Positions 1 through 12,700 of a stretch of DNA of 64,000 nucleotides are shown one piece after another. Numbering within the stretch: position 1 is the stretch's first letter; every line of letters begins with the position of its first letter. Location: assembly GCF_030936135.1 (NCBI RefSeq), contig NC_082599.1, positions 2,218,847-2,282,846 on the forward strand, in the 5' to 3' direction. The translations under genes and the position numbers were made by a program. This DNA is from Gavia stellata. Lineage: Eukaryota; Chordata; Aves; Gaviiformes; Gaviidae. The notes below the pieces were generated by a model. The model saw nothing but the letters and a program-made list of their open reading frames with translations, was not told where the DNA came from and made no database searches.

Positions 1-3000
1 TGAGCAGCTTGAAAAAGTATCTATTTTCACTGCCTTCTCCACTACAAGAAGTAGAGGACAAGAAATGAAGGCCACAGGAATCAATTTTGAAATAAAAGAC
101 AGTGGTTCTTGACATAATGAGTGGTAAACCTGTGTAATAATTTTCTATCAAAGGGCACTGTGGACGCTGAAAGCTTACATGAGTACCAGACAAGTCTGGG
201 AATAAACAAGGAAAAAGACACATTCAAATGTCCCAGAGCTGAAAATAATTGAACATTAAGGAGGTGTTGCATAGATTAGATCTAGTCTTGTTCTTCCCTT
301 CTACATGCAAAGACGTAACTTTTCCTTCTTCCTGTTCAATACCTACATACTTTTTCACACTTATGATCCTGGTTTGTCCTTGACCTGTTCTGTAGGAACT
401 GTGTTGATGTAAGAGAGATTTAGCTTATTTTTTTCTATTTGCTGGGAAGGTGGCTTGGACAGAGTCTTGCTCATGGATGCTCAGAAAATGATTTCCAGTT
501 CTTGGAGCAGGAATGGTATCCTTGTGCTGTTGGGTAGGGCCACAAAACAAATTAGATACCATGTTGTTCAGTATTTTGGACTGTAGAACCTATCTATACC
601 CCTAATCAGAAATAGTTTAAAAATATGTTAGGTTGGTGCTTCAGTATGGGCTGCGGTAACAACAGGAATCATCACCAAGGACTCTTCATTTCACTGCACT
701 TGAACATGTAGTGCCATTTGACAGGTTCTGAGATGTTCAAGGCATCCCCATGATGTTGGCAGATCATATGGGAGACTCAAAGGTACCTTATGACACACTG
801 CTCTTTCCTGGGCCTCTTCTCTGATCTCCCCTACTTGCTTTTTTTCCCATTAGCCTCTCTCCATAGTATGCCTTGGTATGAAATCACACATCTGAGAAAC
901 CTGTGTATGTTTTCCCAGATAAGAAATGTCAAATGCCTTTTGCAAAACCCTGCTGAAAGAGAAAAGAGAAAAAGAAAAAACCCTAAGAACGATGACAAGC
1001 CCAAACCCCTCCACCTCTGAAGATACAGGAGATTAAAAAGAGTGAAAAGCAGATAGGCGAGGTAAATAGACATCACTGCAGAAGGACTGGAATTGGTAGC
1101 AGCTTTAAATCACTTTGATGCCAATCTCCACTTGAGGTTAAATTCTCTAATAAGTGACACTGTATTTCATCATTTTTATTTTGTCAGCATATTATCCTTG
1201 AGTCAGAAAATTTCACAAAGCATACATGCAAAGGGTATCTTCTAAAGTTTCCTGAGTCAGCTGGCATCTTCCTTCAATGTTGCTTTAATAAGCAATATCT
1301 CCTTAAAAGGTCTTAAGAGATTTATTCAGTGACTATTCAACTCTGTTAGAGTACTGCCGCTTTACATTTGCCTTTGATTTTCAAGGTTGTGCAAAAAACT
1401 TTCCTTCTCCTTGATTCTGTTGTGTAGTAGACTTCAGAATATCTGTTTCCAAGATAGTGAATTTAATGTCTGACATCTACAGTGTCTCTGACATTTGTAA
1501 AACATTCATCACTGTGCTCTGTGTGTGTCTAATATCAATGATAAATTTGGAAGAACAAAAGTCTGACAGCAATAAAATAAAACCTTCTACATATATTAAG
1601 AGAATGGGAACCACTAAATCATGCTGAGCCTATAAATTTTGGATCCGGCTTGTCCCTTGGAAGCGCTCCAATGGTTTCATGGGTCTTATCTACACTTGTA
1701 AAACAAAAAGGAACTTGGAGAGTGAGCCAAGACAGGAGACTTCCATGTTCTCCATTCACATTCTTTGGTATGAACCTGACTCTGCATATAGATACATCTG
1801 AATTCATAAGTAGAATGGGTCAGGGTCTTTCTAGTGGTCCTGAGGCCAACTGGCACAGTGCAGCCCACAAACCCGCAGCTGAGTTCTTCTACTCCTACAT
1901 TTAGGTTGTGACAACCTGAAACAGGATATCTTCATGCACTACATATTAGGAACAGCCCTTGGCCTGTGCAAACCTCAAAAAAGGCCCAGGCATTTGCTGA
2001 AGAGATGCTAACTGGCATTGGCCTGGGACAAAAGAAATTGCCTATATGGATGGCAGAATTCTTGCACTGGGTCAAGTTCCTTGATATTCTTTAACTTATA
2101 AGTATAGTATACAAAACCTTGGTATTACCGGTTTGGAAGGAGGGAGAAGTTCTTGGTTTATTCTTTTAGAAGTTCCAAGTGTTTCTATAAAGTAAGGGTG
2201 ACTTTCTTGGCTAGCTGATTGGGTTCAGGTTTTCTTATTTAGCAAAGCATGTCATTCAAAACAAATACAGCTCTTCAGGACTCTACAGGAACAACTTCTA
2301 GAGCTCATTGGCTGCCAGTACAACCATGCCAAGAGCCTGCTTTGAAGCATCTTACATCCTCAGATATTCTGCAGCTACCTCAAGGATGACACCATGCTTG
2401 AGCAGTGACCATGGTTGAGGGAGTAGAGTGATGAGGCAGCTGGGTTGGGTGAAGGATGGGCATGGAGGGAACAGCGATTCTGAAGAAGCCTGTCTGGGAG
2501 CTTTCAAAGGATCGAGGACTCCTTCAGTCTCCCTAGGGAACACCCTGGGAAAAGCTGGTCCAGGAAGGAGGACCCTTACCCTTGTCAGGGGGAGTCCAAA
2601 ACACAGATGTAAAAAAAGCGGGTACACAGGATATATGTGCATAAGTACATTTACACTCCTGTGTTTGAAGATACCTCTTGGTTATAGGCCAGGCTGGTAG
2701 ACTGTTGAATTCTGACTCGAATCTTTTGAGCTCTTAGCTTTGGCTACATGGGGGCATCCTAAACCAGCCTCTAACAGGTGGTGATGGGAAATGGTGGATT
2801 GGGAAATGATTCAGCAAGAACACAATATTTATGGCCATAAAGGCAAAATTACTTCTGGGAAGCAGGAGAATGTGAGTTGCTTTTAGGAAAGAAAGGACAA
2901 TGAAGTCTTGTCTACACTGTGAGTTTTCCCCAGCTCCCAAGCTGGCCTGGAAGCTGTCTGAAATCACTGTGTAAACAAACGCCCAGCTGCCAGAATCAAT

Positions 3001-6000
3001 GTTACCACGCCTTTAGTTTTAACCAGCTTTCAGAAGGTTTATCTGCTCTGTTTGCCGACAGGACTGCATCCCTGAGTTGTAATGCGATGTTCCTCACAAA
3101 TAGCCTCATGAAACAAGGCAGAGCTCTTTCTTTCCCCACTGCAGAGCCAGTGGTCACAACACAGAGAGGAGAAATTAATTATTTAAGGCCAAGCATGAAG
3201 CATATGACAGAACAGGGTCTTGATCCCAAGATTTCAGCTAACCCTCTAACCATGGCACTACCTTGTTCTAACTGTGCTTCAGATCTTTTAAAAACTACTT
3301 AAATTTTGGAAGGACAGATCACTTGCACAAAGTAGAGGTTATTTTTCTCCACAAAGAAGATGACTGGTAGATTTCAAGTCAATTTTTAAACCATATGTTT
3401 TTCTATTATTTTCTTTGTATTCAAAGAACAAGGCCTGGAAATACGGAGTAAGAAGCTCTGAAAGCAGAAAGTCCTAGGAAAAAAGGGCATCCCCAAAACC
3501 GTATTTTTTAAAATTATTTAAACAAGTCTCATGACTTCTAGTTTGAACTGGAAATTTGACACGTCTTGTGTGCATAAAACCACCACCTTTCTACTCAAGA
3601 CATTGTCTAGTTCCATGTCACAGCCCCAATATTGAATCGACTCCACCTAAACCAACCATGATTTGCATCTAACCTGTTCTTAAAATCCTAAAATGAGGGA
3701 GATTTCAGTACTTCATTAGTCTCATCATTTGGAGTCTGTTCTACTACCTGCCTTAAATGTCTATTTCTGTAATTAAGTTCATTTTCATTTGTTTTGTCTT
3801 CACTGGACCAGGAAAACACAATATTTCTTTGATTTAGTTAGTGATCTTTGAGGTTTTTGAAAACTATCCAGGCTTTTCCTTGGCATTCTCTACAGTAAAA
3901 CTTTGTTTCATTTTTCTTTACAGGCCATTATTTCTACTTCTCTGATGCCTCTCCTCACCTCTGACTGGACCACATTGACCTTCACCACTGACTCCAAATG
4001 GAGTGTAGGACATACCAACCTTCTCAGATATTCACAGTAATTTTTTCTGTGTTTCAGCATTCATTAAACCCTTGCCCATAATTTTCTGTATTTTCCACTC
4101 TTTTATAACAAAGGGGTTGCATTCAGCCACTGCTTTCCTATTCACAAATGTGTGAATGTTGAAACAGTGTTTGGAAAAGTGTGTTTAAGTTGAACTGAAG
4201 TAAAAGAACCAAATAAAACAGGGGTTTAATTTTCTCCAAATCTTCTTTAGTCCCTCTTCGCCATTAGCTTCCTGTGCCACTGAAATGCTTCTCTGAAAGT
4301 CCTCAGATTGAACTGTTGAGTATATGCTCAGTAAGTAGAATAAAATGGACTCTTCTTTCTGTTTGTCTCTTTCCAGTACATAACAGGATAAAATATTCAG
4401 TTTGGGGAATTTGTCTGAAAAGTTTTGGCAGCCTTCTGAGATTTTTTTGGCCAGTGGGACAATCTGATTTGGCAAACTAGCTAAGAAGTTGTTGAAAGAA
4501 TTAAACCCTATTATTGGATCAGATGTGATATGGCTGTTTTGCCAGAACTGTGTTTTGGAGGTCTCGTTTCCACTGGTGGGTATTTTTCAAATTATACAGG
4601 CTAGGTGGCTTTCTTATACGTGTGTTGTTAAAAAGGTCCTTTGAACCCACACAGAATGAACATGTTAGTCTGAAATGAAAACAGAATAATTTTCAAAGTT
4701 TCTTTTTTTTCTCAGAAGTTCACGTTCAATGTCTAAGTCATTAGATGCCTAAGTCATTAGGCCTAAATCCTATTGTAAATTTACAGTTGATTTTATGGGT
4801 AAAATCCCAGCAGACAGCAGGTCAGTGCTTACATAAGTCGCATGTTCTTTATTCTTGCCAGTTCTCGTGCTTGGTTGAGTTTTTCAAGTCTACAGAGGAG
4901 AATGATTGCTGTCTGCAAGGCTCAGATCAGATGCTTTTACTCACGCCCTTTCTGTGGACAGGAAACTGCTTCCCCTTGAGGTTTTTCCATGAGGAATATG
5001 TCCCCCAAATCATTTTCCTGCTTGCAAGGGTCCTAACTGAAAAAAAGAATGCTGTTTGGGAAATGCAGGGCATCAGTTACAGCTTACATTGGACAATGAA
5101 GTCACACTGAGACTTTTACAGGGAGCAGGGGGACAGTGGGTGCTTGAAGAAAATCTGAAGTTCATCTTCTGAGACCTTGGTCTAGTAACCTGGGGTTGAA
5201 CTTACTGTCTTGGGTAAATGCAGGAGCTCTCATGCACCAGCTAAAATGCTCAAGTCCGTTGTCTCAGAGATTATTGCTCTTCTTTTAAGTCAGGTCTGAA
5301 CCCCCAAAGGAGAGAAAAGGCCTCCTTTTACTCCAGCATGGTTCCAAGCCTTGGCTTCTATTCAGTCCTTGAGCTAATGCTTCATCTTTAATTAACATCT
5401 AGGTTTCATATGTGACAGGATCATGTAAGAACATACATTCATGGAAAATCCAGTGGTTTTATATATCTTTTTTCGCTAAGTAGCCCTGTTTAACGAGATT
5501 AACCTGGAAATGTATATAAAAGCCACCTGTGATAGGTGGGTATTAAATCAGATGTGCCACCAATCCGAAGTCCTCCATTCACTAGTCCCCTGGTTATGAT
5601 TTCTGGTAAATTTACCTCTTTTTCTCTCAATTATGCAACCCACATTTAATTTCCTTGGAAACAGGTTATAACCTGCCTCACTGTTTCATATCTCTAGAAG
5701 TGAGAAGAGTGAAATGTGGCCCACCTTCTGCATCATGCTGACCATCTCCCAAATGTTAGGTGTAAAACCAAACCTTAGAAATGCAGTCTTTGCAATCCCA
5801 AGGCAATGGACCTGGTTAATCTCAGTGGCATGATAAATATCCCAGCAGAGCAGTTTCTGAGTGTCCTATTTCTACAGATCTTCCTTGTGCATTGCACCGT
5901 GCCCCTTCAATGTCAGTAAACCAAAATATAGGCCAACTTCCCATATCTTCACTGAATACCCTGCAATTATATGGATTTGTTGCCTGGGGGGATTGTGTCT

Positions 6001-7582
6001 GAGGCTGGTGCCCAAAAACTCTGCTGAGATCTGTGTGCAGGGATGGGAAACACAGCCGTTTATTCAAGCCCCACTGTCTCCACCATCTCTTTCACATCAA
6101 AGTAAGAAGAGTCTCAACAGCTTTTTCTTGCCTCTGTAACAAAGCTAATAGTACTCTGAAAGTGCAAATAAAGCTTTTCAATGCAGGAACAGCAACAGAA
6201 ATGCCTTAGATGGGCAATTTTTCTAATATCCAAAGCTGGTACATGACAATTCAGTGGCAATCAAGGAAATTCATGAGTCACTATTTCCAATAACTAGAGG
6301 ACACGAGGTCTCAGAATCTCTTAATAGGTTTCTTTCCAGTCAGATGTGGACAAATCATTCCACTGAAATAACTTCCCATTTGCCCTCAAAAAACCCAAAA
6401 TGTATTGCTGTTGAGAAGATATATATATATTTTTTTTTCCAACAGTTTAGAAGAAAAATCTGGATGGAAATTTTACATTAAATTGAATCCCCTTCTTTAT
6501 CGTGAGATTCTGTTTTACAGTTGCTTGTCTCAGGATGCCATCAATGGCCCGTGAGGATCAATCTTATGGGCATCAGAAATCACCCACAGGGCAGCTCTTA
6601 GACACACGAATGAGTGAAAATTGGGAATTAAGCCCAGGATACTTCTCTGAAGGAAGGAAAAGGAGGAGAGGAAAGCATGGCAGTTGATTCATTCTTGGCA
6701 AGCAGACATCTGTAGCATGGGCGTATCTCTGATAGGTTGTGGGGAACCTTAACAGAGCTAAGGCAGGACTGATGTTACATTGCTCTGCGGGAAATGGTGT
6801 GGATTTGCAAAGCGCTGTACAAAAAGCAAAGGTTTTGTCCCAAAGTATCAGGGAACAACATACCTAATGAGCCCACAAAAGAAGAGACAATGCCATCTAT
6901 GTGGGGACTGCCATCATCTACAACTTCCATCAGCAGTTGCTGGAATTGTTAGCATTCACTATCTTTATATCAGCAACTCAACAAGACCAGGAGATGGGCC
7001 AAACATTGTTCTAATACCACCTATGCTGTTAATTTTTTAGCTCAGTCTCTAGCATGGTTTTGGCCCAGGTTAACTAATATTTTCCAAAACAATTCCTGGG
7101 TATTGTTCAGGCATTATCGCAAGCCAGGAATCCTTCCAACTGCGCAGTTTGGATGCAACCAGACTGTTTCAGATTTCAGCTATGTGGCTGTACGCCCTGG
7201 TGGGGCAGATGGCTTCTGGGCCGGGGAAGGGGTGCTGGCTCATTTCTTTACCAGCATAGGTGTATCTTCTGAGTGCAATGAGAACAGGATTTATGCCCAG
7301 AGTTGACAAGTGTCTATCCTAAATTGGACCGCGCTTCATTATGTTATGGCCATAATAGTTGTCTGGGAGAGTCAAGCTGTTGGATGTGTACATCCATGCT
7401 TCTACTATTACCATATGTCTGGGTCAGTTGTTTGGTTTTTTTTTTCCTGGAAATTTTTTCCGCATATATGTCAGGCTGCTTACTATCTCCTTCCTTGGAT
7501 CAGTTGACTTTTTTGCCCTTTCCCAGCTGTCTGGCCTAGTGCACACTGTTGCTTTTGAAGATGAAGCTGCAGCTCTGCCCCC
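1..7582. other. Intergenic sequence, no supported gene
   Basis: Both strands hold only short open frames (the longest about 127 codons at 2919-3302) without family signatures or paired splice signals. One small tandem repeat is present at 4732. I see no RNA gene or mobile element that I can name. Confidence 0.6.
4732..4763. repeat. Short 16-base tandem repeat
   Basis: CTAAGTCATTAG occurs twice, 16 bases apart, within a longer near-repeat. It has no evident function. Confidence 0.6.
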
Positions 7583-7649
7583 TCTAGCTCTGAATTTCTA
7601 GCTTTTTCCCTATTGTCTAGCTCTGAATTTCTAGCTTTTTTCCTATTGC
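7583..7649. repeat. Two-copy 33-base tandem repeat
   Basis: The unit TCTAGCTCTGAATTTCTAGC plus a T-rich tail and CCTATTG occurs at 7583-7615 and again at 7616-7649 with one extra T. A partial third motif (CCAGCTCTGGGA) follows. It sits about 140 bases upstream of the 7790 CR1. Confidence 0.85.
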
Positions 7650-7789
7650 TGTCCAGCTCTGGGAGGTTCTTTTTTACCGTGCTCCTGCACAGCTCTGTCT
7701 CACCTGGTGTCCCTTCTCCACTATACACACCTCAGGAAGGAGCCAGGCTAAGACAACTAGGATCCCAAACAAGATGTAGAGATGGATAC

Positions 7790-8251
7790 TGTCAAACGTG
7801 TTCCATTCTGGGCTCCTCACTATAAGAAAGACATTGAGGTGCTGGAGCATGTCCAAAGAAGAGCAACAAAGCTGGTGAAGGGTCTGGAGAATGCATCTTA
7901 TGAGGAAGACCTTATCACTCTCTACAACTACCTGAAAGGAGGTTGTAGTGAGGCACGTGTCCGTCTCTTCTCCCAAGTTACAAGTGATAAGACAAGTGGA
8001 AATGGCCTCAGGTTGCACCAAGAGATGTTTAGATTGGATATTAGGAAAAATTTCTTCACTGAGAGAGTTGTCAGACACTGGAACAGGCTGCCCAGAGAAG
8101 TGGTTGAGTCACCATTCCTGGGGGTATTTAAAAGACAGGTAGGTGTGGTGCTTTGGGACATGGTTTAGTGGTGGACTTGGCAGGGTTAGGTTAACAGTTG
8201 GACTCGATGATCTTAAAGGTCTTTTCCAACCTAAATGATTCTATGATTCTC
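7790..8251 (+). mobile_element. CR1 non-LTR retrotransposon, 5'-truncated 3' end
   Basis: The copy reads from the C-terminal reverse-transcriptase region (translated landmarks [60 protein letters not shown]) into the typical 3' UTR (GGACTTGGCAGGGTTAGGTT, TTGGACTCGATGATCTTAAA) and the terminal ATTCTATG repeat. The frame is partly open but has lost the N-terminal part, so it is a dead copy. It lacks the block encoding [20 protein letters not shown] that other copies retain, so it carries an internal deletion. Confidence 0.95.
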
Positions 8252-9707
8252 TAAAAAGCAAATACAACTGCTTAGCCAAATGAAAAAGCTTTATTTCCCC
8301 TCCTTGATCACATCAAACCTAAACCTGACGCAATCAGGGTGCTGAGCTCTGCCTCCCTGTCCCTCTCATACCCTCCCTCAGTAAACCAGGCTCAGTCCCA
8401 TGCTCCTTACCCATGCACTAGCTCCCCAGTCCCATGAAATCAAAGTCCTACCCACTTCCCATGCCATGTCCACTGTGGACATCTCCCAGCGTTTCCAGGT
8501 GCACAATCCAGCATAGCCACCACAAGCTGCTGTTTTGCTGTTAGGAACAGAGGCCTGGATAAGTTACATCTTTTGGGCCCCCCAAATTATAGGGCCCCAG
8601 GCAATGGCTTGTACCTAAAGCAAGTTCTGGCCCAGGTCCTATTGGTTCAGGCAACCCTCTCTGGAAGGGGGTTTTTTTGCAGGCTGTACTCCTATGCTCC
8701 ACATCTGCCTTTGGGAATCTGCATTCACAGCCTCCCCATCCAGCTCATTTCCTCACAGCTGGCTGTTAAAACAGCCCCACACGGGCTGATAAGGACCATT
8801 CTGGCAAAGAGGTCAGCTTGCTTCTGTCTCTGCAGTGTCTATGCTGACTTGTGTCTATTCCTTCCTTTCCTGCTCCTTGGAGCTCAGAGGCTACCTAGCC
8901 TGAAGCTTGCTTATCCATCGTGCAACTGATCCTGCTCAGGGAAGATGGGATTTCAGAAGAACCTCCGGATGTGCATCTAGAGACACGGGAGAACTTGTGA
9001 TCCAGGCCTAGTATGGATGGCAGGCAGCAGAAGGTTTGTAAGGCTCTGGTGTTTACCACAACAGAGACAGCATTAAACAATTATTCCTTTGGACTCTTTC
9101 CCTCAACCTTATGTCTCCAGAGTGGTAATGGATAGCAACAAACCCCAGCTATATTTCCAAACATGCATGTAAAAGAGTCGTTTTTGACGCCCCAAAAAAG
9201 GTCTGGGGCAACCAAAGCCATGCCTGTTCCCTGCACAGGGTGAAGATGGTCCCATGGAGCACACATCTCCTGGAAAGTGCTTCATGGAGCTGAAGGGCTG
9301 GTACTCCTCAGGTTGTGTTTGCTGTTGCCTGGTAGGCTGTGCTCCCCAGGAGAGAGGTTTCCCAACGGCTATGGACAGCATCTCCCTGGTATCTCTCCTT
9401 CTCAACCACATGCCACCACCCAGTGGGTCAGCTCAGCCCAGCCCAGCTTTCCACCTCTCTGAGTAAGAGAGAAAATGAAAAGGGGAAATGTGTGTTAAGC
9501 CCTTTCATTAATAACCAGGAACACAGAACACAAGTGACCCTCAGTGAACGTGTCCCCTGACTCGTCCACGTATCTGCCGTCCCCAACAACTCACCGCTGA
9601 CAGCACATTCCAGCCAGGACGGGACTTGTGCCCTACACAGCAGTTCTGTCCCTCTCCCAGCTCAGCGACTCATCAAACAGAAAGCCACAGAAATTAAACG
9701 ATTAGTC

Positions 9708-9713
9708 TTTATT
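9708..9713 (-). terminator. Distal minus-strand AATAAA with a GT-rich downstream element
   Basis: The minus strand reads AGAAATAAAGAC, followed within about 20-40 bases by a T/G-rich stretch (TTTCTGTGGCTTTCTG). This is a textbook poly(A) arrangement. It lies 6.5 kb past the TMIE stop and may end a long TMIE 3' UTR or an unrelated transcript, or be unused. Confidence 0.25.
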
Positions 9714-9752
9714 TCTATACACATGGGGCATTGATCCTAGGGTCTGTTTTAT

Positions 9753-9793
9753 GGGCTGGGGAGGGGGGAAATGGGATGGGGACAGGGTGGGGG
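9753..9793 (+). other. G-rich tract, potential G-quadruplex
   Basis: At least seven runs of three or more G (GGG, GGGG, GGGGGG, GGG, GGGG, GGG, GGGGG) lie in 41 bases, separated by 1-4 base loops. This fits the quadruplex pattern on the plus strand. A minus-strand transcript would be C-rich here. Confidence 0.65.
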
Positions 9794-12700
9794 AGAGCAT
9801 GAGTACGGTTCATTTATAAAGTCAAGCCCTGTTCTAGTGAAAATCGAAGTTCCTGTTTCTTTCCCTCTGTATTAGACTCCCTGTCCTCTTACAGGAAGTC
9901 TTAATAAAGTCTCCAGGGATGTTTAAAATGAATTTTAAAAAATCATAATCCCCATATGGAAGCATTGGCATCAGTAAGATACACTACTGTGTGATAGCAT
10001 GGAGCCAGGGAATATATGAAAGCCTGTAAAATAAACTCATTAAATTGGTATTCTGAATGCATTGCCTATGGAGAAAGCCCCCCATAAGCTACTTCCTATC
10101 TCTTGAGCAAAGAAAAAGATGTGACTGAGTTTCAGAGCTGAGCCGTTTGAGGCTGGGATGGAGGGAGAGCAGCACTACATTATGTAGGAGGGACAGACAG
10201 CAAGGGACAGACCCCCGCTGCAAAGCACAGAGCTGGCTTTCTGCTTCAGGGAGTTTTGTTTCAAAGCCATCCCTCCTTGTACCAAGGAACAAACAGTCCA
10301 GAGCTCATTTGGTCAGCCACTAACAGACTGTTCATGTGCAAGGGGATGGCAAGAGGTCTTTGAATGATAGAAATAGTATCAGGTAGAGACCACCACAATG
10401 GGTCTCAGTATTTGAGAGACAGCAAGGCAGGACCAACCACCAAAGTGCTTGGAAGTGATGGCCCCAAATAGCTGCAGACCCCAGTCAGCAAGCAAGGCAC
10501 ACTACGGAGGATCGTAAGAATAGGCTATCTGTCCAAAGGCCAGCAAAATCCAGTATCCCTTCAGCGTTAGACCAGCCAAAGGTCCCTGCAGTCCAGCCTC
10601 TTGTCCTGGGTGGTAGCACAAAAATGCCCAGGAAAGGCAGAAAGAACAGGTCAAGTATGGACTGAAGATTTTCTGGAGGATTCTTCCAGTCTTGAGGTAA
10701 AAGAAGACTTTCTCTTCCCCAGAACACAGACTCAAGAGAGCTGTGAGTAACAGCCCAAGGAAAGGCAAATTACAAAAGTCTTGATGTCTTGTCTTCCTGT
10801 TTCCCTTCACTATCCTCAAAGCAAAAGGAGTTCCTCCAGTGCATTGTATCACCTCTTTAGTTTCTCAACAGCAGATTTTGAAAGTGAACATGCATTTCTA
10901 TTGTGTCTTGAATAGGAGAATTTCTATTGTGTCCTATGACCTCCCTGCAAATAACTTTGTTTTGACGGGCAGTTTTATGGTAAGAGAAGATAGTGAAGTT
11001 CAGGGAGGCTTCGCCACTATTATTTTAGATCAAATCCCTGGAGCATCTTAAGAAGGAAATGTACACAAAGCCCTGTTTCACAAGATCAGTGCTCAGGTCC
11101 CATCTATTGTCCCATCTTTTGCTTCTGACATTAAGCAGATTGCCTTTTGTGCCCCAGTTACCCTGCGTGACGCTTCTCAGTCTGCAGGAGTCCAGACTAA
11201 GGGACTCAGTACATCAGGGACTCGGCAAACGAAGAAGATGTATTTTGTTTAGCCAGAAAAGATTAGCACCATAAAAGTCTTTCGGGTCTATGTGTAGAAA
11301 TGAGGGGAGTGCCATGCAAAATGCCATATGAAATTAGGAACAGTAGAGAGCCAGAGTTATCTCACCATTATTGTCTGATGCATCTCTAAGACACCTTAGG
11401 GGTTTTGGAGTTATACTTCATGAGGGTGTTTAGCTGGCTGGTGCATTTGCAGGAACATGCTCAAAGGACCCCAGTTTCTCTCCCACCCTCCTCCCAAAAA
11501 AAGAGAAGGAAAGAAAAAGAGGGAAAGGAGAACTTCTGCAGCTCTTTACTTCTGAAAAAGACCCTTTTCTTTAAACCTACAAAACCTTATCTCCTTGAAA
11601 ACTGCCACCCATGTCAGTAACATAATGACCAACCTGACCTACAGACGAAAAGCTCCATCTCCAGTCCTGGAAATATTTGGGGGTTGATCCTTTTCTTTTT
11701 TGGCCACTGGAAGGAAAACCCCATGTTTTTAACAGCTCTACCTCAGGTTTGGGACTCCACATGTCACCTGGTGGAAGGGGGAATCTCACAGTCCCAGTGA
11801 AGATCTTATTCGTTCTCCATGGGTCTAACCAGCTGATCAGGACAGCGCAGGTGGTCCAGATTTCTTCCTTGCTACATCTCAAAAGGGAGCTGGGCATGGA
11901 GAGTTTACTTTCAGAAGGCAGATCCAAGATACTTCTAATATTTAGATCCATATTATGAGATCAATAAGAAGCAGCAGTTCTTATTCAGAGACCGAATGTG
12001 TAAAGAAGTACACAAAGAGAGATTAAAAAAAGACCATATTTTTCCTTGAGAGCCTCTGGGGTAGCTGTGATTACGCCAGAGGATTTCATCCTTTGGAGAA
12101 AGCTGCAATTTAGTGGTGAAAAGATATAATGAAATCTTCTAGGAATAGATGCACCTTGTGTGTACTATCTCCTGAAAGACTGGCACAGAACCTATACTTA
12201 GTTTTTCACTGCTTTTCATTAATACTAAAAGCAAAACCAATGAGAAAAAGGGAGGGAAAGGACAATAATGTGGACACTTTTCCATGGGCTATTTTCCCAA
12301 ATGAACCAGGAATTAAATTAAAAAAACTTCAGCTTCCCATCTCCTCCTATTGACCTGCTCATCCAGACTTATGAACCTTACCGCAACACCCTGGGAACAC
12401 CTAGCTAGGCTGACTTAAGTTTTATCCATCAAAGCCAATGACTATATTCTTCATGTCTCTTACATCACTGATGCCCTTGGGGTATTAAGCTACTGTCAGC
12501 TGAACTCTTACCTCTGTTAACCAGTGGAAGAACAATACTGGAAGAAGATATGATGGCTCAGGTAGATAAACCAATGCCATGAAAGTCGTCTTTGGGCCAA
12601 AGAAGAGAGGTTACCAACGCCAGGCTTGATTTAACACAAATAAGACAAAATATATCTGGCAGAAACTACTTTTAAAACTGTCTCCACATATTAAAGAGGA

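Noticed and set aside
6167..6172. Plus-strand AATAAA after a 92-codon frame at 5861-6139
   Set aside because: The frame has no recognisable protein features and the hexamer alone is expected by chance.
10502..10852. 116-codon minus-strand frame with hydrophobic stretches
   Set aside because: There are no flanking splice signals in the right phase and no family resemblance. Hydrophobic runs arise easily from T-rich sequence.
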